DNA of 8,584 nt from JAWLGW01 sp964569055 (GTDB taxonomy: Bacteria; Planctomycetota; J058), in the NCBI GenBank assembly GCA_964569055.1, contig CAZMSZ010000333.1, positions 1-8,584 on the forward strand, written 5' to 3'. Below the pieces are notes generated by a model that had not been told where the DNA came from, did not search any database, and saw only the letters and a list, made by a program, of their open reading frames with translations. Shown one piece after another: positions 5,281 through 8,584 of the stretch (its first letter is position 1; each line of letters begins with the position of its first letter). A program made the position numbers and the translations under genes.

Positions 5281-6114
5281 TCACTCGGCCGGGACGACCA
5301 GCTCCACCCGCTGGCGCGTGACGCGCAGGTCGGGGCCGCACGCCAGCACCTCCACCGTCACCGGGCCGGGCCCGGCGGGGTAGAGCTCGAACCCGCCCTC
5401 GACCGCGAGGGCGCTGGCGCCGGCCGAGCAGTAGGCGGCGAGCGCCGCGGGCGCGGGGGCCGCGGGGTCGAGGTCGATCGTGATCCGGGTCGGCGCGCCG
5501 GGCGGCGCGGGGCTCGCGACGTCCACCCGCACGATTCGCGGCGCGGGCTCGGCGGGGGCGTCCTGCGGGGCCGCGGCGCGCAGCGCCTCGCCGAGGGCGA
5601 GGGCCAGCGGCTCGAGGCTCGCGCCCGGTTCGAGGGCGCGCAGCGTGAAGCCCACGTTGCCGAACACGCCGTGGACGAGGGCCGGCGCCGCGGCCGCGTC
5701 GGCGAACGTCACGTCGCCCGGGCCGGCGAGGGGCTCGAGGCGGGCCTGGCAGCCGGCGAGGTCGAGCAGGAGCTGCTTGCGCGCGGCCGCGGCGCTCGGG
5801 AACAGGCGCAGGCGCAGCGCCGCCTGGGGCGCCCTCGGCTCGGCGCCGGGCTCGCTCGCGGGCGCGAAGCGGACCCGGGCCTCGGCGCGACGCGGGTCGT
5901 AGCGCACCTCGTCCGCGCTCCAGCCGGGCGCCTCGATCGTGGCGGGCGCGATCCCGTGGCGCGCGGGGGCGGGCTTGGGCCACTTCGCCGCGCCGTAGGC
6001 GGCCTCGGTGGCCGCGAGGCGCGCGTCGGCGCCTGGGGCCGTCTGGGCGGCGGCGGGGAGGGCGAGGACCGCGGCGAACAGCGCGGCCAGGATCCAGCGG
6101 GGGGCGTGCGACAT
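5281..6114 (-). CDS. Exported protein of unknown family, 277 residues
   Basis: The N-terminus MSHAPRWILAALFAAVLALPAAAQ is a clear Sec signal peptide, probably cleaved after AAA near residue 23, so the protein acts in the periplasm or outside. AGGAG lies eight bases before the ATG. The mature part seems to have two modules. The first (about 30-185) includes RHGIAP, the helix AAARKQLLLDLAGC, and GDVTFADA followed by FGNVGFTLRALEPG. That arrangement recalls exported bacterial proteins with a G-D-x-x-F...R/G-N-V pattern, but I cannot assign a family. The second (about 190-277) is strand-rich, from RIVRVDVASP to VTVEVLACGPDLRVTRQRVEL, and looks Ig-like. It begins 24 bases after the transglutaminase-like gene on the same strand, so the two are probably co-transcribed and may work together. 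Catalytic residues are not apparent. Confidence 0.85.
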   Translation of the reverse strand: MSHAPRWILAALFAAVLALPAAAQTAPGADARLAATEAAYGAAKWPKPAPARHGIAPATIEAPGWSADEVRYDPRRAEARVRFAPASEPGAEPRAPQAALRLRLFPSAAAARKQLLLDLAGCQARLEPLAGPGDVTFADAAAAPALVHGVFGNVGFTLRALEPGASLEPLALALGEALRAAAPQDAPAEPAPRIVRVDVASPAPPGAPTRITIDLDPAAPAPAALAAYCSAGASALAVEGGFELYPAGPGPVTVEVLACGPDLRVTRQRVELVVPAE

Positions 6115-6138
6115 GGCGGGTGCTCCTGCGCGGCGCGG

Positions 6139-8082
6139 CTAGCGGACCTGGGCGCGGCCCAGCCCCTGGGTCGAGAACCAGTCGGGGCTGAGCTGGGCGC
6201 GGTACTGATCGAGCGGCATGGCGATCGGCAGGCGCTCCACGAACGGGGCCTGCCAGGGGCGCGCGTCGTCGTCGACGCTCAGGCAGGCGTCGTGGACCGT
6301 GCTCCCCCGGTCGAACGTGCCGACCGCGTGGTAGCTGAAGGCCGGCATGCGCCGGCTGAAGTCGGGCCAGCCGATCCCGCGCATGTAGTTGAGCGCGAAG
6401 TTCCAGCCCAGGATCTGCACCTCGCCGCTCACGCCGAGCTGCGCCGCCAGGATCGTGACCAGGCTGGCGCAGTCGAGGCAGTTGACCGTCGAGCCGTAGG
6501 CCTTCCCGTCGAGGAACGCGCTCAGGTCGAGGTCGGGCGACTCGAGCGTGTAGCCGGAGGTGTAGGCCGGCGCGCCCGAGACCATGTCGTAGCGCAGGCC
6601 GAGGCGCGCGTTCACGCCCTCCACGATCCGGGCCAGCACCTCGTCGCGGCGCGTGACCCCGCCCGTGAGCCAGCCCGCGGCGAGGTCGAGCGCGGCCACC
6701 CAGGGGAGCGCGCCCGGGAGGTTCGCGGCCTGCGGGCGGCCGTGGAGCACGTACAGCGTGTGCTCGGTCGTCTGGGATCCGGGCACGTCGCGCCAGCTCC
6801 CGTCGGGCTCCTCGTAGGCGAAGCGCAGCCTGAGCCGCAGCGGGCGCTCGCCGAGGGTCGCCCCGAGCGGCGCGAGGTCGAGGGACACGGCGTCGCCGGG
6901 CGCGATCTCGCCCGAGAGCGCGCTCGCCGCCGCGCCGCCCTCCACGGTGACCCGCAGGCGTCGCCCTGCGATCGGGTAGCCGCAGCCGCTCTCGCCGGCG
7001 GGGCCGGCCGCCGCGTTCCCCAGGGTCAGGCGCACGCGCGGCGTGCTCCCCGCCGCGAACGCCACCGGCAGGCTGCGTCCGCGCGCCAGGAGCGCGCCGT
7101 TGCTCGCGCGCGGCGGGCCGTCCAGGCCCGCCCACGGCGAGGGCCCGGCCAGGGGCGCCCCGCTCAGGGCGTCCAGGCAGCCGGCGCCGGCGGGCGAGCT
7201 GGCGAGGGTCCAGGGCGCGCCGGCGTTGTCGATCGGGAACAGGCTGCCCGCCCAGCGCTCGGCGCGGTGGTAGGCGAGCGGCACGCGGCCCGCGCCCTCG
7301 AACGTGACGGCGCGCGCGCCGAGGCGGACCACGTGCAGCGCCACCTCGACCGCGGCGCCGCCGCCCTCGAGCCGGACGGTGTAGGCGCCAGGAGGCGCGT
7401 AGGCGCCGCCCGCGTCGCGTCCGTCCCAGCGCTCGACGTACTCGCGCCCGCGCTGGCGCGTCTCGCTGGCGAGCGCGCGCACCACGCGCCCCTGCGCGTC
7501 GCGCACCGTGAGCTGCGCCGCGTAGCTGCCGCTCCCGTCGCGGCGGCTGCGCACCTCGAGGGCGGCTCCTTCGAGCTTGGGGTCGAACACGCGCGCGTCG
7601 AGGGTCAGCTCGCCCGTGCCCGAGGCGGCGGGCGGGGTCACCACGGGCGGCGTGACCACGGGTGGGGTCGCGCTCGGCCCGCTGGCGCGCAGCACGTAGC
7701 CGCCGCGGGCGGCCGCGCGGCTGTAGTGGACCACCGTCACGTAGTGCGGCCCGTCCTGGGCGGCCACGTGCTCGATCCGGCTGGCGAGCCCGCCCGCGCC
7801 GTCGTCGTCGTGGGTGATGTAGGCGCCGCTCGGGCCGTACAGCGCGATCACGCTGTCCATGCCCGCGGTGAGCTGGCCCGTCTCGACCACGTAGCGCTCG
7901 CCCGCGCGCGCGTCGAGCACGAACACGTCGCGGTCGCCCGCGCGGTCGATCCGACCCGCCACTCCGGCGGGGCCGAGCGGGAGCGGAGTCGCGCCGGCGG
8001 CGTCGTCGACGTGGTCGTCGGCGCGCGCGAGCGGGCTCGCGAGCAACAGCGTCGCGAGCAACAGTACGGACCGGACCCCCAT
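6139..8082 (-). CDS. Exported transglutaminase-like protein with PPC and FlgD-Ig-like domains
   Basis: This 647-residue multidomain exported protein has a signal peptide at residues 1-21 (MGVRSVLLLATLLLASPLARA). Residues 25-133 resemble a bacterial pre-peptidase C-terminal (PPC) beta domain: RDVFVLDARAGERYVVET, then HDDDGAGG and YVLRASG. A TPPVV-repeat linker follows (139-153). Residues about 160-250 resemble a FlgD Ig-like domain (YVERWDGRDAGGAYAPPGAYTVRL). Further strand-rich sequence (255-470) ends in TTEHTLYVLHGRP. The C-terminal 480-647 is transglutaminase-like. The segment VNCLDCASLV has Cys535 in the C-x-D-x-A context of the family nucleophile, His585 lies in FSYHAVG, and Asp598 in VHDACL is the probable third triad member. 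It may be a cysteine peptidase, amidase or cross-linking enzyme acting on envelope or secreted substrates; the family alone does not decide which. A GGGAGGGAG Shine-Dalgarno precedes the ATG. It heads a two-gene unit with the 277-residue protein. Confidence 0.9.
   Translation of the reverse strand: MGVRSVLLLATLLLASPLARADDHVDDAAGATPLPLGPAGVAGRIDRAGDRDVFVLDARAGERYVVETGQLTAGMDSVIALYGPSGAYITHDDDGAGGLASRIEHVAAQDGPHYVTVVHYSRAAARGGYVLRASGPSATPPVVTPPVVTPPAASGTGELTLDARVFDPKLEGAALEVRSRRDGSGSYAAQLTVRDAQGRVVRALASETRQRGREYVERWDGRDAGGAYAPPGAYTVRLEGGGAAVEVALHVVRLGARAVTFEGAGRVPLAYHRAERWAGSLFPIDNAGAPWTLASSPAGAGCLDALSGAPLAGPSPWAGLDGPPRASNGALLARGRSLPVAFAAGSTPRVRLTLGNAAAGPAGESGCGYPIAGRRLRVTVEGGAAASALSGEIAPGDAVSLDLAPLGATLGERPLRLRLRFAYEEPDGSWRDVPGSQTTEHTLYVLHGRPQAANLPGALPWVAALDLAAGWLTGGVTRRDEVLARIVEGVNARLGLRYDMVSGAPAYTSGYTLESPDLDLSAFLDGKAYGSTVNCLDCASLVTILAAQLGVSGEVQILGWNFALNYMRGIGWPDFSRRMPAFSYHAVGTFDRGSTVHDACLSVDDDARPWQAPFVERLPIAMPLDQYRAQLSPDWFSTQGLGRAQVR
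7624..7668 (-). repeat. Tandem 15-base repeats encoding the TPPVV linker
   Basis: Three imperfect 15-base units encode TPPVV, TPPVV and TPPAA. They form a flexible Pro-rich linker between the PPC-like and FlgD-Ig-like domains (residues 139-153). Synonymous differences between units suggest the repeat is not brand new. Confidence 0.75.
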
Positions 8083-8121
8083 GGCTCCCTCCCGCCGCCC
8101 CGGCGCACCGAGGCGGGGAGG

Positions 8122-8127
8122 AATGTA
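8122..8127 (-). promoter_or_regulatory. Possible -10 element for the transglutaminase-like operon
   Basis: TACATT on the minus strand matches the -10 consensus at four of six positions. It lies 39 bases upstream of the ATG in the 104-base gap to the preceding gene. A 12-bp palindrome GGGCGGCCGCCC (8133-8144) sits just upstream, where the -10/-35 spacer would be. No -35 box is evident, so this is weak. Confidence 0.2.
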
Positions 8128-8170
8128 CGGCGGGGCGGCCGCCCGAGCAGCCGTCTCGGTGAGGACTTAC

Positions 8171-8187
8171 GGTTCCGTGACGGAGCC
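8171..8187 (-). terminator. Possible weak hairpin at the end of the right-edge gene
   Basis: GGTTCCG and CGGAGCC (plus-strand sense) surround a TGA loop and overlap the stop codon of the minus-strand gene. In the minus-strand transcript the 7-bp stem carries one C-A mismatch, and no U-tract follows. It could be a weak terminator or a chance match. Confidence 0.2.
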
Positions 8188-8584
8188 TAGGCGACCGTGA
8201 ACGCGAGGGGCGCGCTGACGTGCTCGCCCACGATCAGATAGAGCTGATACGGGTACGGGTCGGGCTCGAGGCGCCGCTCGAGCAGTCCGGTGAGGTTCGC
8301 CCGGAACGTGAGCTCCACCGGCTCGTCGGGGCCCGGCGCCTCCGGGGCGAACGCGAGCAGCCGCAGCGGCACGGTCTCGGGGTAGCGCTCGTCGAGTCGG
8401 CGCAGCGCCAGCAGCGCGGGCACGACCGCGACCGGGAGCGGCGGCTCGTCCTCGTCGGGGGGGGGCAGCTCGTCGGGCGGGGGCGCGACCCGCTGCGTCA
8501 GCGGCGCGAGCGCCCGCGCCGCGCCGTGGACCCACACGGGGCCCTCGCCGGCCGTGACCTCGGAGGGGCCCGTCAGGACGGCGC
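8187..8584 (-). CDS. Hypothetical protein, C-terminal part (partial at right edge)
   Basis: The frame is open from the window edge to a TAG, so this is the last 131 or so residues of a longer protein. The GTG at 8537 is probably internal, because coding-like codons continue upstream of it (VLTGPSEVTAGEGPVWVHG). The visible part begins with strand-like sequence, then has a Pro/acidic linker (VAPPPDELPPPDEDEPP). It ends in a beta-rich domain with ETVPLRLLAFAPEAPGPDEP, VELTFRANLTG and YPYQLYLIVGEHVSAPLAF, a pattern compatible with an Ig-like fold. The strand content and neighbouring exported proteins suggest an envelope or secreted protein, but the N-terminus that would show a signal peptide is outside the window. 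It lies on the same strand as the transglutaminase-like gene with 104 bases between, so co-transcription is possible. I did not recognise a family. Confidence 0.7.
   Translation of the reverse strand, partial: AVLTGPSEVTAGEGPVWVHGAARALAPLTQRVAPPPDELPPPDEDEPPLPVAVVPALLALRRLDERYPETVPLRLLAFAPEAPGPDEPVELTFRANLTGLLERRLEPDPYPYQLYLIVGEHVSAPLAFTVA

Noticed and set aside
5171..7135. 654-codon minus-strand frame overlapping both exported genes
   Set aside because: It is in another frame of the same strand and has a Pro/Arg/Gly-rich product. It conflicts with two better-supported genes and the TPR gene end.
5671..8190. 839-codon plus-strand frame opposite the transglutaminase-like operon
   Set aside because: It is an antisense shadow of a protein with clear signal peptide and domains. 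Its product is low-complexity Arg/Gly/Ala/His sequence.

Overview
The window comes from a very GC-rich bacterium. Nearly every codon in the convincing genes ends in G or C, and that third-position signal was used to separate real genes from shadow frames. Several genes encode exported or membrane proteins: two have Sec-type signal peptides and two have membrane segments. The largest exported protein combines PPC-like, FlgD-Ig-like and transglutaminase-like modules. Together this suggests an envelope-rich Gram-negative-type lineage such as Myxococcota or Planctomycetota. No marker in the window settles the phylum, so this is inference.

Plus-strand left part (1-3832). The window opens inside thyA (thymidylate synthase, C-terminal part only). 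Its stop codon overlaps the start of folA as TGATG. The folA product is unusual: a complete dihydrofolate reductase is fused in frame to a GrpB/UPF0157-type nucleotidyltransferase-fold domain. ThyA turns methylene-THF into DHF and DHFR returns it to THF, so the gene pair forms the thymidylate cycle. The role of the fused GrpB domain is unknown. After a 163-base leader of noticeably lower third-position GC comes a tight cluster of three small unrecognised genes: 145, 57 and 114 codons. The middle one is short but has an excellent Shine-Dalgarno sequence. Next is a 419-residue protein with a duplicated helical hairpin and one C-terminal membrane anchor.

Middle (3822-5277). A stand-alone MOSC-domain gene on the minus strand runs convergently into the 419-residue gene, and the two overlap by 11 bases. 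Divergent from the MOSC gene is a plus-strand gene for a membrane-anchored TPR protein. The 157-base divergent region between them holds a perfect 9-bp-stem inverted repeat.

Right part (5281-8584, minus strand). An exported 647-residue transglutaminase-like protein is followed 24 bases later by an exported 277-residue protein of unknown family. They look like a two-gene operon acting outside the cytoplasmic membrane. Upstream of them, and leaving the window, is the 3' end of another minus-strand gene. It encodes a beta-rich C-terminal domain behind a proline/acidic linker that contains a run of nine C.

No rRNA, tRNA, CRISPR array, insertion sequence, phage gene or known defence system is visible. 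The most noteworthy items are the DHFR-GrpB fusion and the transglutaminase-like/277-residue secreted pair.
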